The position numbers were made by a program, and so were the translations under genes. From Leptospira sp. WS39.C2 (GTDB lineage: Bacteria; Spirochaetota; Leptospiria; Leptospirales; Leptospiraceae): a stretch of DNA of 64,000 nucleotides. A model generated the notes under the pieces. It was given only the letters and a program-made list of their open reading frames with translations, was not told where the DNA came from and searched no databases. Shown piece by piece: positions 30,018-37,812 of this stretch; position 1 is the first letter of the stretch, and each line of letters begins with the position of its first letter. The DNA is taken from assembly GCF_040833965.1 (NCBI RefSeq), contig NZ_CP162142.1, positions 806,001-870,000 of the forward strand. Reading direction: 5' to 3'.

Positions 30018-30037
30018 TTCATTTGTAAAGTCCAATT

Positions 30038-31282
30038 TTACATCTTTATTGTATTTTGTATTAAATTTGCCACAATTCCATAAAGTCGAAAACTCCCTAA
30101 CACCAAAATCGGTGTTCTGCCTTGGAATAAAGGAACAAGTCCCTCAGTTGATCTTTGTCGGTGCGTTCGCTCCCTTAGGCCATACTTTGGCTCTGGAAAC
30201 CTTCCAAAACCCTCTCCCTCCCATAGAACTAGGGTTTCGAGGGAAACTTCAGGTAGAACCTCTAGGATCCCGTTTAAGTCTTTGTCGGGGAGGCTACCAA
30301 CGAGGAGGTGGAATCGGGGATGTGATTTTGAGAATTCGAGAGTGGTTGTCCTCACTGCGTCCGGGTTATGGGAAGGGTCAAAAACGACTAACGGTGAATT
30401 AACCAACACCTCCATCCTTCCCTTGGGTTTTGTGAAATCCGAAAACAAAAATGAATTTAAGACTTCTTTTTTCTCTGGAAAAATGTGTTCGATGATACTT
30501 TTGGCATAAAGAAAGTTAGTTTCCAGGTAACTTTCTTTAGGTGGTGTATTGAAAACAAAAAGTGGAACTTCTTCTTTTCTCGGTCGGTTTTGAATGGAAT
30601 GTGATAACGAATTTACTTCTTCCAACATAGCAAAAAGTGAGTTTGTATTATGATTTATGATGCCTAATTTTTCATTACAGATGGATTCTTTTGTATCGCC
30701 TAAAATTTCAGAATGATCTAGACCAATTTTTGTAAGAACAATATGATTCGCTTCTACAAGTTTTGTCGCATCAAGCCTTCCTCCAAGGCCTGCTTCCCAA
30801 ATTTCAATGTCCATTTTTTGGCTTTGGAAAAATTGGTAAGTAAAAAGAGTTAAAAATTCAAAATAAGATAATTGTTCGATGAATTTACGATTTGGAACAA
30901 AAATAGTTTGGAAACATTTTTCAACAGATTCTATGTTTGGAAGGTCCGGTTTCCCATTGGTCACAATTTGAAATCGTTCTAATGGAGAAACTAAATGTGG
31001 TGATGTGTACAATCCTACTTTATAACCTAGTTTAGAAAACAAACAAGCTAAGTAGTGTGAGGTGGATCCTTTCCCATTGGTTCCTACGACGCTAATTCGT
31101 ATTGGTGAATGGGTTTTATGAACCGAATTTTCATTAAAAAAATCAAAAACAATTTTTAAACCATCCAAAGTATAGGATTTGAATACATTGAAATTTCTTG
31201 TTTTTTCAATGTTTTGTCTTTGGTTTAAAAACTCTATAAACTGCATGGATAAAAATTTTGATGATTCGTCAGAAACGTTCAT
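30038..31282 (-). CDS. folC: Folylpolyglutamate synthase/dihydrofolate synthase
   Basis: A 414-residue Mur-ligase-fold enzyme adding glutamate to folates (and to dihydropteroate in bifunctional members). Seen are the P-loop VVGTNGKGSTSHYLA near residue 64, the LYTSPHLVSPLERF block near 95, EAGLGGRLDATK near 160 and DPSHNPDA in the C-terminal domain. ATG at 31282 overlaps the aroE stop by 4 bases (ATGA), so the two are coupled. The C-terminal domain is somewhat short and divergent after DPSHNPDA, but not interrupted. Confidence 0.93.
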   Translation of the reverse strand: MNVSDESSKFLSMQFIEFLNQRQNIEKTRNFNVFKSYTLDGLKIVFDFFNENSVHKTHSPIRISVVGTNGKGSTSHYLACLFSKLGYKVGLYTSPHLVSPLERFQIVTNGKPDLPNIESVEKCFQTIFVPNRKFIEQLSYFEFLTLFTYQFFQSQKMDIEIWEAGLGGRLDATKLVEANHIVLTKIGLDHSEILGDTKESICNEKLGIINHNTNSLFAMLEEVNSLSHSIQNRPRKEEVPLFVFNTPPKESYLETNFLYAKSIIEHIFPEKKEVLNSFLFSDFTKPKGRMEVLVNSPLVVFDPSHNPDAVRTTTLEFSKSHPRFHLLVGSLPDKDLNGILEVLPEVSLETLVLWEGEGFGRFPEPKYGLRERTHRQRSTEGLVPLFQGRTPILVLGSFRLYGIVANLIQNTIKM

Positions 31283-32169
31283 TTCCTTTTTTTTAATTGA
31301 TTGAACAAAATGGATTCAACTTGTTTGATCCATTTTTTTTTGGCAGTTATATTGGTGAATAGTTCAAATTGTCTGATCCCTTGGTAGAGTAACATATAAT
31401 AACCTGGGATAATCTCAGCCTTTTTTTTCTTTGCTTCTTTTACAAGATCTGTCTCGAGTGGATTATAAACAATGTCGAATAACGTGTGTTTTTTGGTAAA
31501 AAAATGAGAGTCTAATATAGGTTCTCCACCAACACCTTTCATCCCTACAGGTGTGGTATGGATGATGAGATCATAGTCATCTTTGTTTTTTGCCACTTCT
31601 TCTTTTGTGGTTCGCTCCAACCATTTTGGTTTTCCTAACGATTGTTCGATTTCACTCATCGTTCCAGAATTTCTAGCGAGCATTTGAACCTTTCGTTTGA
31701 TCGATTGTTGTGATGTGTTTGTTTCCAATTCTTTGCCGATTGAAAACAAAATTCCTTTTGCACTGCCTCCACTTCCGAGTACCAAGATTTTTTTTTCAAT
31801 CGTTGGATTTACTAAATCTGCATTCTGTTGTTTGATCGAAATGATGGCACCCGTTCCATCTGTATTCACGGCTTCGATTCCATTTCGTAATAAAAGTGTA
31901 TTGGAGGATGCCATTGTCTTTGAGGTTTCACAAACAGTATTCGCTTGGGAATATGCCCATTCTTTGAATGGAATGGTCACTGAGACTGCTTTTACGCCTA
32001 AATCAAGTAAAGGTTTTAATCCTATTTGTTTCCAGTTTTCGTTTTCAAAAACAAGATACACTCCATCATAACCAGAGAGTTTAAAAAGAGTATTGTGGAT
32101 CCAAGGGGATAGGGTATGGCCTAAGGGATATCCCAATATCCCAAAGATCTCAGTGTGTTTCGAATACAA
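31279..32169 (-). CDS. aroE: Shikimate dehydrogenase
   Basis: A 296-residue NADPH-dependent enzyme of the shikimate pathway (3-dehydroshikimate to shikimate). Shikimate-binding motifs: FGILGYPLGHTLSPWIHN near residue 8, VSVTIPFKEWA with the catalytic lysine near 70, and AVNTDGTG near 103. The cofactor loop is LVLGSGGSAKGILFS, and the end has PGYYMLLYQGIRQFELFT. TTG start at 32169 lies 6 bases after GAGG. Upstream partner of folC with a 4-base overlap. Divergent from the membrane protein at 32245. Confidence 0.94.
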   Translation of the reverse strand: MYSKHTEIFGILGYPLGHTLSPWIHNTLFKLSGYDGVYLVFENENWKQIGLKPLLDLGVKAVSVTIPFKEWAYSQANTVCETSKTMASSNTLLLRNGIEAVNTDGTGAIISIKQQNADLVNPTIEKKILVLGSGGSAKGILFSIGKELETNTSQQSIKRKVQMLARNSGTMSEIEQSLGKPKWLERTTKEEVAKNKDDYDLIIHTTPVGMKGVGGEPILDSHFFTKKHTLFDIVYNPLETDLVKEAKKKKAEIIPGYYMLLYQGIRQFELFTNITAKKKWIKQVESILFNQLKKRK

Positions 32170-32244
32170 GGGAAACCTCTTTTTTTTATCTTATGGACTA
32201 AACAATGGCTTACCGAAAATAGGTAATAGATAGGTACAAGACCA

Positions 32245-32589
32245 ATGATTTCATTACCGCTCGCCGCACCATCGGAACCATGGACAATTCTCGTTGATAT
32301 TTTATTCTTTTTTCTCGCATCCGCAGCCTGTGCCTATTATTTTTATTATTACAAACGAAAAGACTTACTAGGGAAATTTTGGGGTTCTACATTTGTTGCT
32401 GGGATTGGTGCTTTGATTGTGTTTGCAACCTTACAAACCTACATCAGGGACATCATCATGTGGCTCATGTCCCCAAAAATTGGTTCAACACAATTATCAA
32501 ACGTGAATTTGGTCGCTATTTTTCTTGGTGGATTTTTTGCCCTTTATATCATGAACCGAATCAACCATAACAAAGAACGAAGGGACTGA
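32245..32589 (+). CDS. Small membrane protein, unknown
   Basis: A 114-residue protein with three predicted membrane segments (about residues 12-34, 45-68 and 88-104), a basic loop after the first (YYYKRKDLLGKF) and a basic end (NRINHNKERRD). ATG 32245 follows an AGG-containing leader. The 3' 93 bases overlap the 3' end of the glycosyltransferase on the minus strand. No family recognised; probably an inner-membrane protein conserved in the genus, which I cannot check here. Confidence 0.75.
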   Translation: MISLPLAAPSEPWTILVDILFFFLASAACAYYFYYYKRKDLLGKFWGSTFVAGIGALIVFATLQTYIRDIIMWLMSPKIGSTQLSNVNLVAIFLGGFFALYIMNRINHNKERRD

Positions 32590-33339
32590 GTTCGTTTTTT
32601 CATAAAGTTTTAGATACTTCAAAAAATTATAATAAAATCCCAGGAGAGCAAGGACAAATCCTTGTTTTCCGTCTAGGATTCCTAAACGAATCCAATACAT
32701 ATAAAATCCTTTAAAACATCCTTTCATAAAAGCCCAAAAGATAGAACATCGTTTGCCTTTTCGAAATTCTTCTTCTGCAAACAAACTGGAATAACGATCG
32801 ATGAATTTTAAATGGTCAGAGATATTTTTATAAGAATAATGGAAAAGTGGGTTTTTTAATTTGGTTGGGATTCCATTTAATTTTACTCTTTCGTGCACCA
32901 AACCACCGCTAAACTGTCCTTCTGATTTTTGAAACAAACGCATTTGGTAATTTGGATAATATCCACCAAACCGAATCCATTTGCCCAAATAATAAGTGGA
33001 TCTTGGAATTAAAAAACCTTTGGTATCCAATTGTTTTTTGGAAAAAACTGCAAGAATTTCTTCTTTGAGATCAGGTGACACTACTTCGTCTGCATCAATT
33101 GCAAGGACCCAATTATGTTTTGTTTTTGTGATCGCAAAGTTTTTTTGGTCTGCATAATTTTGAAACTTACGATTGTACACTCTCGCACCAAAAGATTTTG
33201 CAATCTTAACAGTATCATCTGTAGAACCAGAATCTACGACCACAATATCATCAATGAATGAAATTGCTTTTAGAGTACGACTGAGATTGTCCTCTTCGTT
33301 TAAGGTGATGATGGCACAAGAAAGGGGGATTGTTGTCAT
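32497..33339 (-). CDS. Family 2 glycosyltransferase
   Basis: A 280-residue GT-A-fold glycosyltransferase. The N-terminal nucleotide-sugar region reads LSCAIITLNEEDNLSRTL, then IVVVDSGSTDDTVKIAKSFGARV, and the metal-binding DAD-like motif is VLAIDADEVVSPDL near residue 88. The downstream YRMR-like block YQMRLFQKSEGQFSGGLVHERV is typical of WaaE/KdtX-type LPS-core transferases. A C-terminal hydrophobic segment (LALLGFYYNFLKYLKLYE) may associate with the membrane. The last 30 residues overlap the convergent membrane-protein gene and look variable. Probably acts in LPS or capsule synthesis; sugar and acceptor unknown. Confidence 0.9.
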   Translation of the reverse strand: MTTIPLSCAIITLNEEDNLSRTLKAISFIDDIVVVDSGSTDDTVKIAKSFGARVYNRKFQNYADQKNFAITKTKHNWVLAIDADEVVSPDLKEEILAVFSKKQLDTKGFLIPRSTYYLGKWIRFGGYYPNYQMRLFQKSEGQFSGGLVHERVKLNGIPTKLKNPLFHYSYKNISDHLKFIDRYSSLFAEEEFRKGKRCSIFWAFMKGCFKGFYMYWIRLGILDGKQGFVLALLGFYYNFLKYLKLYEKTNSVPSFFVMVDSVHDIKGKKSTKKNSDQIHV

Positions 33340-33346
33340 TTAAGGG

Positions 33347-34045
33347 TTAATTCGAATCGCGTTGGGAAATAAACTTTTCAGTTAACGGTATTTCCAATCT
33401 AGCAATGGTGGAATCTTCGCCAATAATGATTCTAAAAAAATTGGGATCAATTCCTTCCCCTTTTAACATGATGAGTATGAGTGCAAGTCCAAGGCCAGCC
33501 CCTTCTGATGTGTCCGCATTATCAATATAAAACTGAGCAATGTCGTCATACATCATTCCTTTTTCCAAACGTTCCCGAATGGATTTTTCTTCTTCTTTGG
33601 CAATGGGTGTATTATTGATCACTTCGATGATGATGCCATCATCGTTGTATTTAAAATTGATGAGGCAGTAATAACCTTTTTTTTTGGCTTTAATTCCAAA
33701 CTCGTTCGACATTTCTTCCGAAAACATTTCCCGGTATTCCCGAACCCCTCTTGCGTAATGGGATGGGTTTAACATGCTATAACCACGTTCTTCGAAAAAA
33801 ACCCGCTTTTGGTTCGCTTTGCAAGCATTGATGGCTAGTTCTTTGATGATGGTATATAGTGTGGGAACAAGGGTAGGGTAGGTGAGTCGGTCTAAAATGA
33901 GGCCTACGGCTTCCTTGATGTGTTCCTCGACGGATTTTGAGACCCGATGGGTCTTTAGCGAGAGAATTTTCCCGTTTTCGATATGTAATTTGATGTGATC
34001 AGAAATCTCGCTTGTTTCCTTTCCCATACCCGAAATCTTTTCCAT
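33347..34045 (-). CDS. Stand-alone histidine-kinase-type ATPase
   Basis: A 232-residue protein with a GHKL ATPase domain but no phospho-acceptor histidine domain, receiver or membrane segment. The N-box is KELAINACKAN (near residue 73), and the G-box reads DTSEGAGLGLALILIMLKGEG (near 190). Such proteins act as anti-sigma-type kinases or ATP-dependent switches in partner-switching systems. ATG 34045 is chosen since AAGGA lies 5 bases upstream; a TTG at 34063 would also be possible. It is divergent from an amidohydrolase-like gene only 36 bases away and 7 bases upstream of the glycosyltransferase. Partner proteins are not identified. Confidence 0.8.
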   Translation of the reverse strand: MEKISGMGKETSEISDHIKLHIENGKILSLKTHRVSKSVEEHIKEAVGLILDRLTYPTLVPTLYTIIKELAINACKANQKRVFFEERGYSMLNPSHYARGVREYREMFSEEMSNEFGIKAKKKGYYCLINFKYNDDGIIIEVINNTPIAKEEEKSIRERLEKGMMYDDIAQFYIDNADTSEGAGLGLALILIMLKGEGIDPNFFRIIIGEDSTIARLEIPLTEKFISQRDSN

Positions 34046-34081
34046 TCTAGTCCTTACTGTCAAGGTACTAAGACCGCTAGT

Positions 34082-35455
34082 ATGAAAAACCGCAGGCTTC
34101 TATCCCTCACCTTATTCCTATCGGCTATTGCCCCCTCGATTCTTTTGTCTCAAAACTTGAAAATCAAATCCGTACGGATTTGGGACACAGAAAAAGCGAA
34201 TTTTTCTGGATTTGTCAATGTGGAAGTGGTGCAAGGAAAAATTGTCTCAATCCAAGAAGGACAAAGTATACCCAATCCACAGTATTTATTGCCAGGTTTT
34301 TGTGATGCTTCCGTGACTTTAAGTGCCAATAGCCAAGGCGGAAAAACGAGTAAGTCAGAACTCTCTAAAGCACTACTCGGGTTTTTGTCCGCAGGTTTTA
34401 GCCATATTGAATCTGTTGCAGATCCGAATCTGGTGAGTCTTTTTTCTGAGATTGGAAAATCAAAATGGAATGCGCCCATCCTCACCCAATCGCAAAAACC
34501 AATCCTTTACCCTGAACTAGATTTGGGAGAAGGTGCCATTTACCAATCGGGTCTCGTCGGGAATCTTGATCCCAAACGAAATTCCCACGTCCCAATTTTT
34601 CTAAAAGAAAAGGAAAACAGAGGGTTCTCCCAAACCGAACTTTTTTCTAAAAGAAAGGATTTAGAATCGAATGGGAAATTAGCAGTCGCTTATACATTTG
34701 CTGACAAAACCAGTTGGGAAGATGCACTCGACACTGGATTTTCTGTCCTTTACCACCCCATGCCAGAAGGGACAAATTTGTTTAGGGCCCAAAAACGAGA
34801 TTTTTTATGGGCTCCAATGTTTGGAATTTTATACCTCCAAGAATTGAGAGGGCGAAAAGAAGAATGGAAAGAAGAGGAATCTCGTTGGGCAGAGCTCAAT
34901 CCTTATTTCGGAAAGGTTTGGAAAGACAATTTCGGCCAAGAGATTGAGACTCCCGAAGGGAACCAAGTGACACCCTTTTCTATTTATGCAAATCAGTTCC
35001 AAACGGAAAAAGAAACCCATTCTAATTTACTTTTTGCAAGTGGGACAGGCCATTGGGGATTATTCCCTGGCCAAGCTGCTGTTGTGGAAGTGAGGATTTG
35101 GGAAACCTTATTGCAGGAAACCGAACCCAAAAGAGAAAATAAAAAGGACCAAACCCAGAGCTTATGGGATACCCTCTTTGGTCGAAGCCAAAAGGTATTT
35201 GTCCCAACGAACAAAGACCCCGAGAGCCTTCCTAAAATTCGCCGCCGTATCATCCAAACCCTGACTGAGAAAACTTGTCGATACCTTGGGGCTGATCATG
35301 GGGGGAAAATTCGTGTGGGAGGCCCCGCCCATTTTTCCATCCTTACGGAAAATCCTTTGAAACGCACTTCTGGAATATTTCCAATTGAATCCATGGTATT
35401 GGGAGGAAAATTGGTATATACCTCCAAACACACCAAGGAAGGAACCGCAAAATGA
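34082..35455 (+). CDS. Exported amidohydrolase-like protein lacking metal ligands
   Basis: A 457-residue protein with a signal peptide (residues 1-22, ending LLSQ). The layout is that of imidazolonepropionase-like amidohydrolases: a beta-sandwich start (IKSVRIWDTEKANFSGFVNVEVVQGKIVSIQEG), the strand leading to the metal site (YLLPGFCDASVTL), a central barrel and a returning strand (AHFSILTENPL). The usual PG-x2-D-x-H-x-H motif reads PGFCDASVT, so both metal histidines are replaced, and the late GTD motif reads SGTGHWG. Hydrolase activity is unlikely; a binding role is more plausible. ATG 34082 starts the signal peptide; the longer upstream frame is unnecessary. It overlaps the S1 gene by 4 bases (ATGA). 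Confidence 0.78.
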   Translation: MKNRRLLSLTLFLSAIAPSILLSQNLKIKSVRIWDTEKANFSGFVNVEVVQGKIVSIQEGQSIPNPQYLLPGFCDASVTLSANSQGGKTSKSELSKALLGFLSAGFSHIESVADPNLVSLFSEIGKSKWNAPILTQSQKPILYPELDLGEGAIYQSGLVGNLDPKRNSHVPIFLKEKENRGFSQTELFSKRKDLESNGKLAVAYTFADKTSWEDALDTGFSVLYHPMPEGTNLFRAQKRDFLWAPMFGILYLQELRGRKEEWKEEESRWAELNPYFGKVWKDNFGQEIETPEGNQVTPFSIYANQFQTEKETHSNLLFASGTGHWGLFPGQAAVVEVRIWETLLQETEPKRENKKDQTQSLWDTLFGRSQKVFVPTNKDPESLPKIRRRIIQTLTEKTCRYLGADHGGKIRVGGPAHFSILTENPLKRTSGIFPIESMVLGGKLVYTSKHTKEGTAK

Positions 35456-36615
35456 AAGGCCCATCCTCAGAATTTGACCGTTTATTAGAAGAAAGTTTTA
35501 AAAAAAGACAATCCATCGAACCAGGTTCGCGCCACGAATCCAAGGTAACAGCTGTTAAGAATGACTATGTTTTTATTAGAACAATAGACAATAAAGTCAT
35601 TGGAAATATCTCGAGCGAAGAATGGAGAGACGAAGTTTTACCAAAAATTGGTGATACAATAGTTGTTTATTTTTTAAAAGAAAATTCTGGTGATTTTTAT
35701 TTCACCACTTGTCTCTCACAAGACAACCTAACAGAAGAAAATTTAGAACTCGCAAATCAATTTGAAATCCCGGTGCTTGGCCAAATGTTACAGGAAGGGA
35801 ATGGTGGATGGGATGTAAAACTAGGAAGTTACACCGCTTTTGTTCCGTTTAGCCAATTGGACGTATCTATTAAAGGGAAAAATATATCTGGGAAACGGAT
35901 TAAGTTTATCATCTCAGAACTTGGGAAAAAACAAAACAAAATCCTGCTCTCACAAAAGAAAATTGCTGATAAAGAAAGAGAAACAAAGAAACAACTGTTA
36001 CGTGATGAATTGAAGGTAGGAATGTTTGTATCCTGCACTGTCAAAAGTATACACAAGTTTGGTCTCATCGTGGATATGGATGGACTGGATGCCCTTGTCC
36101 CACAATCCGAAGCCACTTATAAAAAAAGTCCAGACCTCACAACCGAGTTTCGAGTGGGGGAAACCCTTCGTGCAAAAATTTTAACTTTGGACTGGTCTAC
36201 GAATAAAATCTCACTCAGTGTAAAAGATTTTTTATCCGACCCTTGGTCTGGAAAACTTCCTTTCAAAGAATCAGATATCATTTCGGGAACAGTGGAATCG
36301 ATCAAACCATTCGGACTCTTTGTACGGTTAGGAGAAGATTTTTCGGGTCTTGTTCCAAACAAAGAAACTGGGATTCCGCAACGAACTCCACTGAACACGG
36401 TGTTCCAACCAGGCCAAAAACTAGAAGTATTTGTATTGGAAATCAATCCTGAAAAAAGGCAAATTGCTCTTTCCATTTCAAAAGCATCGGAAGCAAAAGA
36501 CCGAATGGAATACCAAGAGTATCTTTCCAAAGATGAGTCAAGTGCTACTGTTTCCAGTTTTGGACTTGCCTTAAAAAAATCTTTAGAAAACCAAAACCAG
36601 AAGAAAAAGAAGTAA
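35452..36615 (+). CDS. S1-domain RNA-binding protein (ribosomal protein S1-like)
   Basis: A 387-residue protein with four S1/OB-type segments (about residues 22-100, 105-175, 185-265 and 272-352). The last two are clearest: GMFVSCTVKSIHKFGLIVDMDGLDALVPQSE and GTVESIKPFGLFVRLGEDFSGLVPNKE. The first two are degenerate, as in S1 N-terminal domains. The end is Lys-rich (NQNQKKKK). This is the architecture of ribosomal protein S1 homologs that bind single-stranded RNA, with fewer repeats than the six of E. coli S1. It could be the main S1 or a paralog; the acidic dimer-like N-terminus does not decide. It overlaps the preceding exported protein by 4 bases. Confidence 0.85.
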   Translation: MKGPSSEFDRLLEESFKKRQSIEPGSRHESKVTAVKNDYVFIRTIDNKVIGNISSEEWRDEVLPKIGDTIVVYFLKENSGDFYFTTCLSQDNLTEENLELANQFEIPVLGQMLQEGNGGWDVKLGSYTAFVPFSQLDVSIKGKNISGKRIKFIISELGKKQNKILLSQKKIADKERETKKQLLRDELKVGMFVSCTVKSIHKFGLIVDMDGLDALVPQSEATYKKSPDLTTEFRVGETLRAKILTLDWSTNKISLSVKDFLSDPWSGKLPFKESDIISGTVESIKPFGLFVRLGEDFSGLVPNKETGIPQRTPLNTVFQPGQKLEVFVLEINPEKRQIALSISKASEAKDRMEYQEYLSKDESSATVSSFGLALKKSLENQNQKKKK

Positions 36616-36621
36616 ATTTCA

Positions 36622-37089
36622 TTGGAAGTTGCTTTGTATCGACCTGAAATTCCACCTAACACGGGTAATATAGCTCGGTTGTGTGTGAATGCTGGAGTTC
36701 CTCTTTCGATTGTAGGGGAACCATCATTTGATTTGTCAGAAAAAGCTGTAAGAAGGGCCGGGCTCGATTATTGGAAGGATTTAGAATTCCACCAATTCCC
36801 AACGTATGAAACCTTCCTTGAGACCAAAACCAAAGAAGGAAAACGGATATTTCTGGTTTCTAAATTTGGAAAAAAACTCTATTGGGACGTTTCCTTCCAG
36901 GCGCAGGATGTGTTTTTATTTGGGAGAGAAACTTCGGGACTACCAGAAGAAATTCACAAAGGACACCCTTCTGACCAAATCATTTCAATTCCTATGGCAG
37001 AAGCGAGTCGTTCGATCAATTTATCCAATGCTGTTGCCATCATTCTTTATGAAGCAGTGCGCCAAGAAAAAACACGGACTAATCCCTAA
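36622..37089 (+). CDS. trmL: tRNA (cytidine/uridine-34 2'-O)-methyltransferase
   Basis: A 155-residue SPOUT-fold methyltransferase of typical TrmL/YibK length that modifies the wobble base of tRNA-Leu. The family signature opens LYRPEIPPNTGNIARLC, and the SAM-knot sequences are VFLFGRETSGLPEEI and ISIPMAEASRSINLSNAVAIILYE, which match TrmL. The TTG start at 36622 is 6 bases after the S1 gene's stop, and the upstream AAGAAGT sequence offers a weak ribosome-binding site. It is likely cotranscribed with the S1 gene; both act on RNA. Confidence 0.95.
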   Translation: MEVALYRPEIPPNTGNIARLCVNAGVPLSIVGEPSFDLSEKAVRRAGLDYWKDLEFHQFPTYETFLETKTKEGKRIFLVSKFGKKLYWDVSFQAQDVFLFGRETSGLPEEIHKGHPSDQIISIPMAEASRSINLSNAVAIILYEAVRQEKTRTNP

Positions 37090-37122
37090 AGGATAAAACA
37101 ATTTACAAGTCCTCCGTTCCCA

Positions 37123-37806
37123 TTGAAATGGGAATATATGCCGTTCCCTCTCTCAAGAACCGAGTTAGAGAAAGAAATCAAAACTTTGTTCTCCAATGGA
37201 CTTTCGGGGAATGTGAACGATTTTTACTCTTGGGTGTTTATGGAAACCCAGAGGAAATTCAAAGATGTTCCAAATGTCACTTTGGAAACTGTCACTACTG
37301 TAATGGATGAGTTTGTCAAAGAAGGACTCATTACCACAAATCCCATTGACCCAAGGGAGTATTATATAACAGATGATTCATCTATCATTCGTAAGATGGG
37401 TGCTTCTGAAACCTTTGTCATCCTCGGTGCACTAAAATATAATCCAATGCAGTATGTCCGTGCGAGACTTGCTTATTTTCTCAAACGGAATGGCATCGAT
37501 GAAGAATTACGGATGGATCTATGTATCGCCACAGTAGAAGCCGTAGAAAATGCAGCCAAGTATGGTGATGGTGGTGGAGTGGAAGTGACCTTCCAAATCG
37601 ATAAACAAAAAGTCTTTTCAATTGAAATGATTAATACAGTAAAAGATTTTAATTTAGAAGATGATATCCAAAGAGGAAAATTTTCATCCACTGCAACTCT
37701 TATGCGTGGCATGATGGTCATGCAAAAACTTTTTGATTCAGTGGATTTAGAAATCACTGATAACAGAAAACAAGCTATCTTAAAAGCAACTCGTAAACTA
37801 ACATAG
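37123..37806 (+). CDS. RsbW-type ATPase with N-terminal helical domain
   Basis: A 227-residue soluble protein. Residues 1 to about 105 are helical without a recognised family. The C-terminal part is a GHKL ATPase of the anti-sigma RsbW/SpoIIAB type: the N-box has LCIATVEAVENAAKYGDGG (near residue 132), and the later STATLMRGMMVMQKLFDSVDLE replaces the G-boxes. Membrane segments and receiver domains are absent. The TTG at 37123 is the start used; ATG 37138 is five codons later. Function in a regulatory partner switch is inferred from the family. It precedes uvrB by 6 bases. Confidence 0.82.
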   Translation: MKWEYMPFPLSRTELEKEIKTLFSNGLSGNVNDFYSWVFMETQRKFKDVPNVTLETVTTVMDEFVKEGLITTNPIDPREYYITDDSSIIRKMGASETFVILGALKYNPMQYVRARLAYFLKRNGIDEELRMDLCIATVEAVENAAKYGDGGGVEVTFQIDKQKVFSIEMINTVKDFNLEDDIQRGKFSSTATLMRGMMVMQKLFDSVDLEITDNRKQAILKATRKLT

Positions 37807-37812
37807 GTTCCT

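Noticed and set aside
36010..36662. Antisense frames across the S1 and trmL genes
   Set aside because: No coding signal beyond openness; S1 and TrmL motifs are clear on the plus strand.
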